A stretch of DNA of 17,146 bases from Bacteriovoracaceae bacterium UBA4097 (GCA_002381765.1 DFXX01000097.1:1-17146), one strand, 5' to 3'; numbered from the stretch's first letter, positions 1-8,519 are shown. The notes: generated by a model not told the origin, from the letters alone. Numbers and translations are program-made.

Positions 1-1
1 A

Positions 2-799
2 ATCAATACCTTTGAGAGAAAACTCCGAGTCATCACGGGTCTAGAAGATGTGGCCGCCAAGGGACCGGTTTATAATCCTGAAAAGGAAGAAGAAGGCAAA
101 GAGTCCTTCACTCTTAAAGACTTAAACTCCTCTATGGAGTTTGAGTTTGATACGGAGATCGAAGATAATCCTAAGTTTCGTGAACTTAAGGCCCTCTATG
201 ATAAAAAGATTGCTGCCAACTTAGGACTTGAGAGAAGCTATATTCTTACTCGCCAATGGTCAGAACTCGCTCGACGCAGCTTTTCACTCTCGGCCGATTA
301 CGCAAAGTTCGATTTTAAGTATTCGCAAATTAAAGAAGTGGTTGAAGGCATTGAGAGTAATATTCATGCACTCGATCAACATCTCTTGGATAAAGAGTCA
401 TTTCTTAATTCCACCCCTACCATTCTTCCCACCAATGGCTGGATTACCAGTTATTTTGGCCAACGGATTTCTCCTTATTTAGGAAAACTTAAAATGCATG
501 AAGGCCTGGACGTTGGTGCACCGTATGGGACTCCAGTTTCTGCTCCGGCCGATGGCATAGTTACCTACTCTGGTGTAAAGGCTGGGTTTGGAAAGTTCGT
601 TCAAGTGGATCATGGTTATGGAATTGAAACGATCTACGCTCATAACCAAAACCTGCATGTGCGATCTGGACAAAAAGTTAAAAGAGGAACCTTGTTAGCT
701 GGTGTTGGAAGCACCGGCCACTCTACGGGTCCCCATCTCCATTATGAAGTACGAGTTAATGGCATTGCCGTTGACCCACTATATTTTATCCTTGAATAA
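2..799 (+). CDS. M23 (LytM-type) peptidoglycan endopeptidase, 5' end missing
   Basis: The reading frame is open to the left edge, so this is the C-terminal part (265 codons visible) of a longer protein. A GTG at 50 is possible as a start, but the in-frame residues before it continue without a stop, so I treat the gene as cut by the window. Visible codons 70-130 are charged and helical, as expected of the coiled-coil that often precedes M23 domains. From about codon 140 the M23 fold is clear: an SYFGQR motif, HEGLD (H166, D170), YAH (H214) and HLH (H245, H247). These are the zinc ligands and catalytic histidines of lysostaphin/LytM-type metallopeptidases, which cut peptide cross-links in the cell wall. 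All key residues are present, so it is probably an active enzyme rather than an EnvC-like activator. It lies 14 bases before secA and is probably cotranscribed with it. The signal peptide or membrane anchor, if any, is outside the window. Confidence 0.9.
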   Translation: MNTFERKLRVITGLEDVAAKGPVYNPEKEEEGKESFTLKDLNSSMEFEFDTEIEDNPKFRELKALYDKKIAANLGLERSYILTRQWSELARRSFSLSADYAKFDFKYSQIKEVVEGIESNIHALDQHLLDKESFLNSTPTILPTNGWITSYFGQRISPYLGKLKMHEGLDVGAPYGTPVSAPADGIVTYSGVKAGFGKFVQVDHGYGIETIYAHNQNLHVRSGQKVKRGTLLAGVGSTGHSTGPHLHYEVRVNGIAVDPLYFILE

Positions 800-813
800 G
801 AAAAGGTTATCTC

Positions 814-3369
814 ATGTTAGACTCTGTGATGCGAAAGCTATTCGGCACCAAGCAAGACCGGGACATCAAGGCCCTTAAACCACTCTTGGATCAGATTAAT
901 TCACTGGAATCCAAATATAGTCCTATGAGTGATGAAGAGCTTCAATCTCAAACCAATCTTTTCCGAGACAAACTTCTTAATCAAGGCATGACCGTTGGAG
1001 ATATTCTTCCTGACGCCTTTGCTGTGGTGAGAGAGGCGAGTAAAAGAGTGATGAAGATGAGGCACTTTGATGTGCAAATCTTAGGTGGTCTCGTTCTCCA
1101 TGAGGGAAAGATCGCTGAGATGAAGACCGGTGAAGGTAAAACCCTTACCGCTACTCTTCCCCTCTATCTCAACGCCCTTACGGGTCGAGGGGCACATCTG
1201 GTTACGGTAAATGATTATCTTGCTCTTCGTGACTCACAAGAGATGGGTAAGCTCTACAACTGGCTTGGTTTAAAAGTCGGATGTATCACCGCCAATATGG
1301 ATGATGAAGATAGAAAAGCGGCCTATGAAGCCGACATCACCTATGGTACTAACAATGAATTTGCCTTCGATTATCTAAGAGATAATATGAAATTTGATCT
1401 GACCGACTATGTTCAGAGAGAGCATCATTATTGTATCGTGGATGAGGTTGACTCCATCCTTATCGATGAGGCCCGTACTCCTCTCCTCATTTCTGGACCA
1501 TCTGAAGGTGATACTTCACTTTATCAAGTGGTGGATAAGGTTATCCCTCAACTCAGTAAAGATACCGATTATACTGTGGATGAGAAGGCCCGCTCATCAG
1601 TTCTAACTGAAGCTGGTATCTTAAAGATCCAAGAAATTTTGAAAATCAGTAATCTCTATGACATGAGAAATATCGAAGTTCTCCATCACGTTAACCAATC
1701 CCTCAAGGCCCACACTCTCTTTAAGAATGAGGTGGATTATGTGGTTCGTGACGGCAAGGTCATCATCGTTGATGAATTTACTGGAAGACTTAAAGAAGGC
1801 TCACGTTGGTCCGATGGACTTCACCAGGCGGTTGAAGCTAAGGAAGGCGTTCAGGTAAAATCTGAAAACCAAACCCTCGCTAGTATTACTTTCCAAAACT
1901 ATTTCCGACTCTACTCCAAGCTCTCTGGTATGACAGGTACTGCTGATACAGAAGCCGAAGAGTTTGGAAAGATCTACAGCTTAGAAGTGGTGGTGATGCC
2001 TACCAATCTACCTATGATAAGAGAAGATATGGCGGATGTAGTCTATGCCACTCGCAAAGCTAAGTATGAAGCTGTGGCAGAGCTGATCGAAGAGTGTCAT
2101 AAAAAAGGTCAGCCCGTTCTTGTGGGAACTATCTCGATTGAATCCTCAGAAATTATTTCTAATGTTTTAAACTCTAAAGGCATTAAGCATGAAGTACTAA
2201 ACGCTAAGAACCATGCCCGTGAAGCCGAAATTGTGGCCAATGCCGGTCAGCCTGGTGGTGTAACCATTGCGACCAATATGGCCGGACGTGGAACGGATAT
2301 TAAACTTACCGAAGAGACGAAGAAAAATGGTGGTCTCTTTATTATCGGTACCGAAAGACATGAATCTCGTCGAATCGATAACCAGCTTCGTGGTCGATCT
2401 GGTCGCCAGGGTGATCCAGGGAAATCTAAGTTCTTTCTTTCTCTAGAAGATGATCTCATGCGTATCTTTGGTTCGGATAGAATCAAGGGCATTATGGTTA
2501 AGCTTGGCATGAAGGAAAACGAACCAATTGAGCACGTTATGATTTCCAATGCCATAGCGAAGGCCCAGAAAAAAGTTGAAACTCATAACTTCGATATTCG
2601 TAAGCATCTCTTGGACTTTGATAACGTGATGAATGAGCAGCGTAAGGTGATCTATAAGATCCGTCGTGACATTCTAAACGATGAGGCCAATAAAGAGCTT
2701 ATTCATGATTTTATTGAAGAAGTGGCCTGGAATCTGGCAGAGCAGTTTAAGCCAGATAGAAAATCTGCTTCTATCCGTGAATTCCCTTGGGAAGATATCA
2801 ATACAACACTAAAAAGTATCTTCAATACGGATCATGTCTTTACCTTTGAAGAATGCTCTAAGCGCTCGCAAGGGGATCTCGCAGATTATATCAAGCAAGT
2901 CGGAATTGAGAGCTTAGAGAAGAGATTCAGTAGCTTTGATCCAAACCAGGTAAAACTCACCTACAGAGAAGTACTCCTCGCTACCTTTGATCAGTTCTGG
3001 AAAGATCATCTATTGGCCATGGATCACTTAAAAGAAGGTATCAATCTTCGCTCTTATGGACAAAAAGATCCTCTGGTTGAATACAAGCGTGAAGCCTTTA
3101 CTATTTATGAAAACATGAAGTTTGCTATTAAGCGCGCGGTAGTGGAAAGAATCAATCACGTTAAACTCATGACTCAGGAAGAAATCGATGCCATACATGC
3201 CCAGCAGGAAGAAATGCTGGCAGCGCAAATGAAGGCCCATCAAGAAGCTGAACAGGCCAAGACCGATACCCATGAAAAGAAAGTCATCCGTGCCACCATG
3301 AAAGTTGGCAGAAATGATCCTTGTCCATGTGGTTCAGGCAAGAAATACAAGGCCTGTCACGGGGCCTAA
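814..3369 (+). CDS. secA: SecA, preprotein translocase ATPase
   Basis: This is the motor ATPase of the general secretion pathway. It binds preproteins in the cytoplasm and at the inner membrane and drives them through SecYEG by ATP hydrolysis. The 851 residues match the family's usual 800-900. The motifs appear in order: Walker A MKTGEGKT (103-110), the DEAD-box variant DEVD (210-213) followed by SILIDEARTP, GMTGTADTEAEEF in the region joining the first nucleotide-binding fold to the second, NMAGRGTDIK (from 488), and QLRGRSGRQGDPG (524-536) with the arginine fingers. The C-terminus is a zinc-binding SEC-C tail (C837, C839, C848, H849), which in other SecA proteins contacts SecB and phospholipids. 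The ATG has an AAGG at 803-806 with 7-base spacing. It is flanked by the M23 gene and by a YbjQ-like gene 14 bases downstream, suggesting a shared transcript. No internal promoter is evident. Confidence 0.98.
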   Translation: MLDSVMRKLFGTKQDRDIKALKPLLDQINSLESKYSPMSDEELQSQTNLFRDKLLNQGMTVGDILPDAFAVVREASKRVMKMRHFDVQILGGLVLHEGKIAEMKTGEGKTLTATLPLYLNALTGRGAHLVTVNDYLALRDSQEMGKLYNWLGLKVGCITANMDDEDRKAAYEADITYGTNNEFAFDYLRDNMKFDLTDYVQREHHYCIVDEVDSILIDEARTPLLISGPSEGDTSLYQVVDKVIPQLSKDTDYTVDEKARSSVLTEAGILKIQEILKISNLYDMRNIEVLHHVNQSLKAHTLFKNEVDYVVRDGKVIIVDEFTGRLKEGSRWSDGLHQAVEAKEGVQVKSENQTLASITFQNYFRLYSKLSGMTGTADTEAEEFGKIYSLEVVVMPTNLPMIREDMADVVYATRKAKYEAVAELIEECHKKGQPVLVGTISIESSEIISNVLNSKGIKHEVLNAKNHAREAEIVANAGQPGGVTIATNMAGRGTDIKLTEETKKNGGLFIIGTERHESRRIDNQLRGRSGRQGDPGKSKFFLSLEDDLMRIFGSDRIKGIMVKLGMKENEPIEHVMISNAIAKAQKKVETHNFDIRKHLLDFDNVMNEQRKVIYKIRRDILNDEANKELIHDFIEEVAWNLAEQFKPDRKSASIREFPWEDINTTLKSIFNTDHVFTFEECSKRSQGDLADYIKQVGIESLEKRFSSFDPNQVKLTYREVLLATFDQFWKDHLLAMDHLKEGINLRSYGQKDPLVEYKREAFTIYENMKFAIKRAVVERINHVKLMTQEEIDAIHAQQEEMLAAQMKAHQEAEQAKTDTHEKKVIRATMKVGRNDPCPCGSGKKYKACHGA

Positions 3370-3370
3370 A

Positions 3371-3376
3371 GAGGGA
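3371..3376 (+). promoter_or_regulatory. Ribosome binding site that fixes a TTG start
   Basis: GAGGGA lies in the gap after the secA stop, 7 bases before the TTG at 3384. It supports TTG 3384 over the longer reading from TTG 3321, which would run inside secA's zinc-binding tail. Confidence 0.75.
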
Positions 3377-3383
3377 GTCTTTT

Positions 3384-4550
3384 TTGAGTGATAAGAAGAA
3401 GGATCTGACACGAATCGAAGATCTGGGGGAATATCTTCACGAACTCACTGAGGATGAAGAAGATATTCCAGACTTCCCTGCCGAAAACTCTATTGAGAAT
3501 TCAGAAGAAGATTCGCCGTTCGAGTCTTCTTTTGAATCATCCTTTGAAACCACTGAAGAACCAGACTTTGAATCCTCTTTTGATACCTCCTTTGCTTCCG
3601 AAGACAATCAATCAGAAGAAGCCTCTACTGATTTTCTATCTGAAAGCGAGGGGTCCAGTGATTTTGGATCAAATCTAGAATTTTCTGAGGCAACTTTTGA
3701 GACTGAAGAACCTTTTACTCTCAGTGAATCCTCTCCTGATGAAGAACTAGAACCACTTGAGGAACTATCTCCTGAACCCGATCCGGAGCCTATCCTCTCT
3801 CCGGCCTTTGAAGAACCCGTTCGAGAGTATAAAACCCCAGAAAACTTCGAAGACTTAAAAAAATTTGCTGAAAGCACGAGCTTTACTGGCATGAGTGCCG
3901 AAGGAAACCCTTCTTTCAGTGTTCTTATCCGGAATGTGCAGTTCATTGAAGATGTGAACGACATTATCGCTCTTATGAGAGAACTTAAGCTCATCAGCGA
4001 CTCAGAAGAAGAATTAAAAAATAGACTCATGAGGGGAACACTTCTTGTTCCAAGAATTTCCGAGTATGCTGCGATCTATTTAGCCCATAAACTCCGGCGT
4101 TTTGATATCGATATTCAGGTAGGACTCTCCGATGAGATCCACCCCCCTAAACATAAGGAAGCCCCCGAAGTAGGTATGGTTTCCAAGTTTAATCTCTATC
4201 AGAATCAGTCACATCACTTTCATTTTGATGACCCCAAGTTGGATATCTCTCATATCATCGTGGCCGCAACTCCCGGACTAGAAGGTCATCAGGTCGTGCG
4301 CTATCAAGGTGTGGCCTCTGAACATAAGATGATCGAGAGCTATCTTGTGGAAGATGAGAGCTCGGAAGAAATTCCCCGCTACTATCAGGAACTCGCCCAG
4401 AAACTTAAGGCCCATGCTCTAAGAGCACATGCCAATGCAGTTGTTGGGCTTAATTATCAACTAACTCCTCTTCCTTCTGAATTTGGTTCATCCAGTGCCA
4501 AGTATCGCCTTACCTGCACCGGTAACCTTGTATGGGTCAATAAGCTATGA
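3384..4550 (+). CDS. Acidic FESSF-repeat protein with C-terminal YbjQ-like domain
   Basis: This is a 388-residue protein read from TTG 3384. It has three parts. Residues 1-170 are very acidic and rich in Ser, Glu, Phe and Pro, with short F-E/D-S/T-S-F units at 46-70 and several Glu-Pro runs, so this part is probably disordered. Residues 175-255 form a folded-looking segment (around RNVQFIEDVNDII, then LLVPRISEYAAIYLAHKLRR). Residues 290-388 resemble the YbjQ/UPF0145 putative heavy-metal-binding domain: an IIVAATPGLEGHQVVRYQGV strand-turn, then a helix ending in AHANAVVGLNY and a closing strand pair (YRLTCTGNLVWV). YbjQ proteins form pentameric beta-barrel assemblies of unknown function. There is no signal peptide or membrane segment, so it is likely cytoplasmic. 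It follows secA by 14 bases and overlaps the next gene by ATGA. A link with secretion is only suggested by position. Confidence 0.8.
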   Translation: MSDKKKDLTRIEDLGEYLHELTEDEEDIPDFPAENSIENSEEDSPFESSFESSFETTEEPDFESSFDTSFASEDNQSEEASTDFLSESEGSSDFGSNLEFSEATFETEEPFTLSESSPDEELEPLEELSPEPDPEPILSPAFEEPVREYKTPENFEDLKKFAESTSFTGMSAEGNPSFSVLIRNVQFIEDVNDIIALMRELKLISDSEEELKNRLMRGTLLVPRISEYAAIYLAHKLRRFDIDIQVGLSDEIHPPKHKEAPEVGMVSKFNLYQNQSHHFHFDDPKLDISHIIVAATPGLEGHQVVRYQGVASEHKMIESYLVEDESSEEIPRYYQELAQKLKAHALRAHANAVVGLNYQLTPLPSEFGSSSAKYRLTCTGNLVWVNKL

Positions 4551-5911
4551 AGCATTATGAAGTTGTTATCGTTGGTGGTGGCATCAATGGAGCAGGCCTT
4601 ATCCGTGATCTCGCTCTTAATGGGGTGAAGACTCTTCTCTTGGATAAGGGAGATTACTCCTCTCAAACCTCTGAAGCTTCTTCCAAGATGCTTCATGGTG
4701 GAGTTCGCTATCTGGAGAACTTTGACTTTGGTCTGGTTCAAGAAGCTCTGGAAGAAAAGAATCTCTGGTTAAAACTCACGCCACATCTATGCTTTGAACG
4801 GGATTTCTACCTCCCTCTCTATAATTACTCTAAGTACGCTCCCTGGATGTTGGGGTCGGGCCTCTTTCTCTATGACTTTCTCTCTCACTTTCAAAACAGA
4901 CCTTTCGGTATGTTGAATAAAGAGCAAACACTTCAGACCATTCCTTCTTTGGAACCAAAGGGTCTCAAGGGATCTGGTAAATACTATGATGGAGTTGTAG
5001 ATGATGCCAAACTCACTCTCGAATGCCTCTATGATGCTCTTATAGAGCCTCATGCAGAAGCGAAGAGTTATCATGAAGTCATAGAGACCAAACGTGTTCA
5101 AGATGGTTATGAAGTCACCTATAAATCACTTATGACCGGCGAGAAATTCACAATCCATGCTTCCTTTGTGGTCTTTACCACTGGCCCCTTCACCGACCAA
5201 TTACTGCCTAAACTCAATATTCCCTGGTCACCGCAACTCGTACCTTCTAAGGGAATACATCTGTGGTTAAAACCTGATGCCATCCGAGCTCAGGGCTCGG
5301 TGGTACTTACCACTCGAGATAATCGAGTGGTCTTTGTTATTCCTCAAAGAGATTCCATTTTGGTGGGAACGACCGAGACTCCAGTAGATCAAGAGATGTT
5401 TAATATCACGGCCACAGATGGAGAGGTTCAGTACTTATTAGGTGTTTTAAAGCAGTACTTCCCTAATTCAAAATTAGATCATTCATCCATCATTTCGACC
5501 TTTGCCGGAATTCGTCCTCTGGTTAAGGCCGAAGGACACACCGAAGCCTTGGGTAAGGTCAGTCGCTTTCATAAAATCTTCCGTCCCGACTCTCATACTT
5601 ATGTACTTCTAGGTGGAAAATACACCACCTTTAGACGCATGACCGGTGAGCTTGCTCAGGAGATTGTTCCTAGACTTGGTAAGAGGTATCTCCCAAATCT
5701 CACCCTTAATCCTCTTAGACAGACTTCACTAATGCCGACCTTTGGCAAAAAGCCAGAGCTCACAGTTAATCTCTTAAAGAAGATCATTAAGACTGAAAGA
5801 GTGACAACTTTTGAAGATCTCATAAAAAGAAGACTCTCGATGGTAGAGAATCCAGCGAGCTTAGAGACGGTGATGGGTTTACCTGTCGAAGTAGTAAAGT
5901 CCTGCTTCTAG
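4547..5911 (+). CDS. FAD-dependent glycerol-3-phosphate dehydrogenase family protein (GlpD-like)
   Basis: This 454-residue protein belongs to the DAO/GlpD flavoprotein family, whose classic member oxidises sn-glycerol 3-phosphate to dihydroxyacetone phosphate at the inner membrane and passes electrons to quinone. The N-terminal dinucleotide fold has VGGGINGAG (9-17), and SSKMLHGGVRYLE (45-57) is close to the GlpD signature around the flavin. GIRPL (321-325) and GGKYTTFRRM (356-365) match the FAD-contacting C-terminal half. It is about 50 residues shorter than E. coli GlpD (501). The shortfall is in the C-terminal helical cap: only a segment around EDLIKRRLSM remains, and the protein stops soon after. 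The start overlaps the previous stop (ATGA), so translation is probably coupled. No glycerol kinase or facilitator gene lies nearby, so the substrate is inferred from the family only. Confidence 0.82.
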   Translation: MKHYEVVIVGGGINGAGLIRDLALNGVKTLLLDKGDYSSQTSEASSKMLHGGVRYLENFDFGLVQEALEEKNLWLKLTPHLCFERDFYLPLYNYSKYAPWMLGSGLFLYDFLSHFQNRPFGMLNKEQTLQTIPSLEPKGLKGSGKYYDGVVDDAKLTLECLYDALIEPHAEAKSYHEVIETKRVQDGYEVTYKSLMTGEKFTIHASFVVFTTGPFTDQLLPKLNIPWSPQLVPSKGIHLWLKPDAIRAQGSVVLTTRDNRVVFVIPQRDSILVGTTETPVDQEMFNITATDGEVQYLLGVLKQYFPNSKLDHSSIISTFAGIRPLVKAEGHTEALGKVSRFHKIFRPDSHTYVLLGGKYTTFRRMTGELAQEIVPRLGKRYLPNLTLNPLRQTSLMPTFGKKPELTVNLLKKIIKTERVTTFEDLIKRRLSMVENPASLETVMGLPVEVVKSCF

Positions 5912-6987
5912 AAGCGGTAAGAGAGTCCGATCATGAGTCTTGGTCCCGCTACTGCTTTAGTGTAGGAGTTATTAAGATCATCTTTCTCATAGGTCTCATT
6001 TCTAAAGTAGTAATCGGCCATGGCCCGGGCACCGAAGCCTCTATTGGTATAAAATTTATAACCAAATCCTACAGATACCCCATTAGTTGAACCCGTATTG
6101 GAGACTTCTTCTCCAGCAGTATTTTCACTTCCTGGTTGGAAGGAAGATTTTACGGCCCCCATGCTGACACTGGCATGAATAAACGGAATAAAGGTAAAGG
6201 CGAGACTGGGCTTATTCCAGTGCCAGTTAACCCCTGCTGAAACTTCGTTCACATCATTGGTTGAACTCGCGCCATTATAGGCCTGATTATTCTGTCTCAT
6301 AAAATTAACCGAAGCGATAAGACTAAAGCGGGAATACCACTCTCTTTCGTTTCTTGGGTAATATTCGGCCCCTAGACCAATATGATGATAGGCCTGTGAG
6401 TTAGTGAAGGAATCTTCAGTGCCCTCTGACTTTGACTCCGAGGTAAGACCCGAAATATTTAAGATCCCAAAAACTTCAATATTTTTTTCAACCAACTGAG
6501 GGGCCGCTTCGGCTTCATTAAGTGACATCAGATCCGAATCCGCTCCTTCATCCTGTCCATTATGTATGTCTTGGGCCCCATCCGCGAGAGGAATTCCCAG
6601 TTCAGCGGGATTAGATGGAGTTCCCGAAGGAACATCTTCTCTTACCAAGGCCTGAGAGGAATCTTTAGTGATTTTTACCGGAGGAGTAATCTTCAGCGAC
6701 ATCACCGAATCATTCACAATAAAATCAGCATTCACCAACCGGTAAACTGACCAGACCGAACGAGTGGGAGAAACTCTGACACAGACTGCTCGGGCCACAA
6801 TTCCCGCCGTTACGATAAAACGAGCGTGATCCCCTTCAACCAGACCATCTTCGATTCCTCGATTTACCATGATGGTCTTACGAGACTCAGAGGTTTTTAT
6901 AATTCTCACAGTGAGTTTTTCATCCACTTCCAAAGCATGAGCAAAGAGAGGAAGAATCATAAAAAAGAATAGTAAGCTGTGTTTCAT
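5908..6987 (-). CDS. Secreted two-domain outer-membrane beta-barrel protein (shorter paralogue)
   Basis: I do not recognise a named family. The 359-residue protein begins with a clear signal peptide (MKHSLLFFFMILPLFAHA, cleavage after residue 18). Residues 20-105 form a compact beta-rich domain containing SESRKTIMVNRGIEDGLVEGD and then RSVWSVYRLV. A low-complexity acidic linker follows (about 105-170). From about 172 to the end, alternating polar/aromatic strands finish in SYRF, the terminal aromatic typical of outer-membrane barrels inserted by the BAM complex; its size suits about eight strands. Two ATGs are adjacent. I chose the second (6987) because AGAGGA at 6992-6997 sits 4 bases from it but only 1 base from the first (6990). 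That ribosome site overlaps the stop of the upstream paralogue, so the pair is one transcription unit. The stop shares CTAG with the convergent GlpD-like gene. Function unknown. Confidence 0.75.
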   Translation of the reverse strand: MKHSLLFFFMILPLFAHALEVDEKLTVRIIKTSESRKTIMVNRGIEDGLVEGDHARFIVTAGIVARAVCVRVSPTRSVWSVYRLVNADFIVNDSVMSLKITPPVKITKDSSQALVREDVPSGTPSNPAELGIPLADGAQDIHNGQDEGADSDLMSLNEAEAAPQLVEKNIEVFGILNISGLTSESKSEGTEDSFTNSQAYHHIGLGAEYYPRNEREWYSRFSLIASVNFMRQNNQAYNGASSTNDVNEVSAGVNWHWNKPSLAFTFIPFIHASVSMGAVKSSFQPGSENTAGEEVSNTGSTNGVSVGFGYKFYTNRGFGARAMADYYFRNETYEKDDLNNSYTKAVAGPRLMIGLSYRF

Positions 6988-6996
6988 CATGTCCTC

Positions 6997-8457
6997 TTAA
7001 AAAGAATATCCAATCCCAACATTCATTCTTCCATCAAATACCTTGGTACTAGTGGGGAGAATAGAGCCTTCTACACTCGACTTGTAGCGCTCTAAATTCA
7101 ATGTTTCCATGCTTGCAACAATACGTAAACTAATGTCATTTTTAAAAATATATCTTAGACCTGCATTGAATCCTGGGTAGGACAGAATTCCATAATTTCC
7201 GGATTCATTGGCCGAAGGAATCTCGGCCCTGGCAATTCCACTTCTAAAATATGATCCAATGAATACCACCGGAGCTTCCGTGGTATAAGGTGTATAGAGA
7301 GGATACCAATTAATCCCTAAAGCTACAGACCACTCCAGCATATCGGCATTGTAATCATCAACAGCAAACCCGGCATTATTAGAGCGAACTGAACCCATAA
7401 GTGTAAAGCGCTCCAGGGTTTTATGACGAAGAAAAGGGGTCGCCTCAAGATCCACGGCCACTGAATACCGTGACTCATTTCTATACCCCGGATCCCCGTC
7501 GGTTTGGGGATCATTCACAGGAAGGCCATACTCAAGAGTGAGAGCATAGCGAGTAGGGGCCCGGGAGAAAATTCCCCGGCGATCATTTTCCTGAAGATCA
7601 GAAACACTTCTTAAGACCCCAGTGAGCTCTTCATCAGAGAAATCCTCCGACCAACTCTCCCCTTTCTCTAAGATCTTGCGATAGAGCTTGGCTTCAGCTA
7701 CCGAGCGCTGAGACTGCTCATGGATAAAATTTGCGTACTCAGTTCCAAAATTGGTTTCTCTTCTAAACTCTCCCGTGTACTCATCCTTCATCTGCTGAGC
7801 ATAAAATCTCTCATAGCTAAAGTTGGGATCATTGACTCGCTTAAGATAGCCCGCTACTAATTTCTCAAAGGTCTCGAGCCTGAGCCTTTTTCGAAACTCT
7901 TCCTTATGAGGACTTCGATAAAGAGCACTTCGGTATCTCACGCCCTTAACTTTTTCCCATTCCTCTAAATCCAAAAGCTCCACATCAAAGTCACTCTTGA
8001 ACTCTTTATCGTGGAGAATATCCACCTTTTGATACTTCTCACTTAACTTGGGAAGTTTATGGCCATCTTTTGATTTGGGAACAACGATCTTCACGCGACC
8101 GACTTCAATCTCACGCCGGCCATTGAGCATATTGGATTCCGAGATCACATTGAAGTTCTCGTCTTTCACCAAATATTTAGGATCATAGGTGTGATAAAGA
8201 ACCCAAACAGAACTATCCGAAGTGAGCTTAATATTGCGAGCGCGTGCCACTGGAGTAACTTTGATGCCGGATTTATCCGGAGAATGAATATCCTTCACGA
8301 TAACTGCGTAGTCTCCTTCTCGAATACCATCATGATATCCCAAGTTAAAAACTGCGGTTTGCCGGCTTGCCGAGAGATTTAAAAGCCTGCCTTCTGTCAG
8401 AGAATACCCGACAGAAGTAACGAGGAGCAGCATCAATCCTGATACTATCTTGAACAT
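6997..8457 (-). CDS. Secreted two-domain outer-membrane beta-barrel protein (longer paralogue)
   Basis: This 486-residue protein has the same general plan as its downstream neighbour and no family name that I recognise. The signal peptide is MFKIVSGLMLLLVTSVGYS (cleavage near 19). Residues 20-105 carry the shared domain: SASRQTAVFNLGYHDGIREGD, then VARARN, SSVWVLYHTYD and YLVKDE. Unlike the neighbour, about 160 residues of highly charged, mainly helical sequence follow (roughly 120-300, for example EEFRKRLRLETFEKLV). The last 185 residues are barrel-like, with alternating strands and short turns, and end in GIGYSF. An AAGGA (8468-8472) is 10 bases from ATG 8457 and 7 bases from TTG 8460, so the start could be one codon earlier. 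It is the first gene of a two-gene unit transcribed away from the trxB cluster. The helical middle could reach into the periplasm, but that is a guess. Confidence 0.75.
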   Translation of the reverse strand: MFKIVSGLMLLLVTSVGYSLTEGRLLNLSASRQTAVFNLGYHDGIREGDYAVIVKDIHSPDKSGIKVTPVARARNIKLTSDSSVWVLYHTYDPKYLVKDENFNVISESNMLNGRREIEVGRVKIVVPKSKDGHKLPKLSEKYQKVDILHDKEFKSDFDVELLDLEEWEKVKGVRYRSALYRSPHKEEFRKRLRLETFEKLVAGYLKRVNDPNFSYERFYAQQMKDEYTGEFRRETNFGTEYANFIHEQSQRSVAEAKLYRKILEKGESWSEDFSDEELTGVLRSVSDLQENDRRGIFSRAPTRYALTLEYGLPVNDPQTDGDPGYRNESRYSVAVDLEATPFLRHKTLERFTLMGSVRSNNAGFAVDDYNADMLEWSVALGINWYPLYTPYTTEAPVVFIGSYFRSGIARAEIPSANESGNYGILSYPGFNAGLRYIFKNDISLRIVASMETLNLERYKSSVEGSILPTSTKVFDGRMNVGIGYSF

Positions 8458-8496
8458 CAAATGATCATCCTTGAAATTTCATAGCTGTTAATCAAT

Positions 8497-8514
8497 TGTT
8501 ACATCGAAATAACA
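8497..8514. repeat. Perfect inverted repeat TGTTA-N8-TAACA
   Basis: A 5-base perfect inverted repeat with an 8-base spacer lies in the divergent intergenic region. It falls at the predicted transcription start of the leftward envelope-protein unit. Its spacing would suit a dimeric repressor operator, but the half-sites are short and A/T-rich, so chance is a real alternative. Confidence 0.3.
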
Positions 8515-8519
8515 TTATG

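Noticed and set aside
50..799. M23 gene as a complete 249-residue protein starting at GTG 50
   Set aside because: The frame stays open to the window edge and the residues before GTG read as normal protein, so the gene is more likely truncated by the window. No ribosome site is evident before GTG.
3321..3383. Upstream extension of the YbjQ-like gene from TTG 3321
   Set aside because: It would overlap the conserved SecA zinc tail, whereas TTG 3384 has a well-placed GAGGGA.
3608..4030. 140-codon serine-rich open frame on the minus strand
   Set aside because: It is the antisense shadow of the acidic Ser/Glu-rich repeat region of the YbjQ-like gene; the serine richness follows from that composition.
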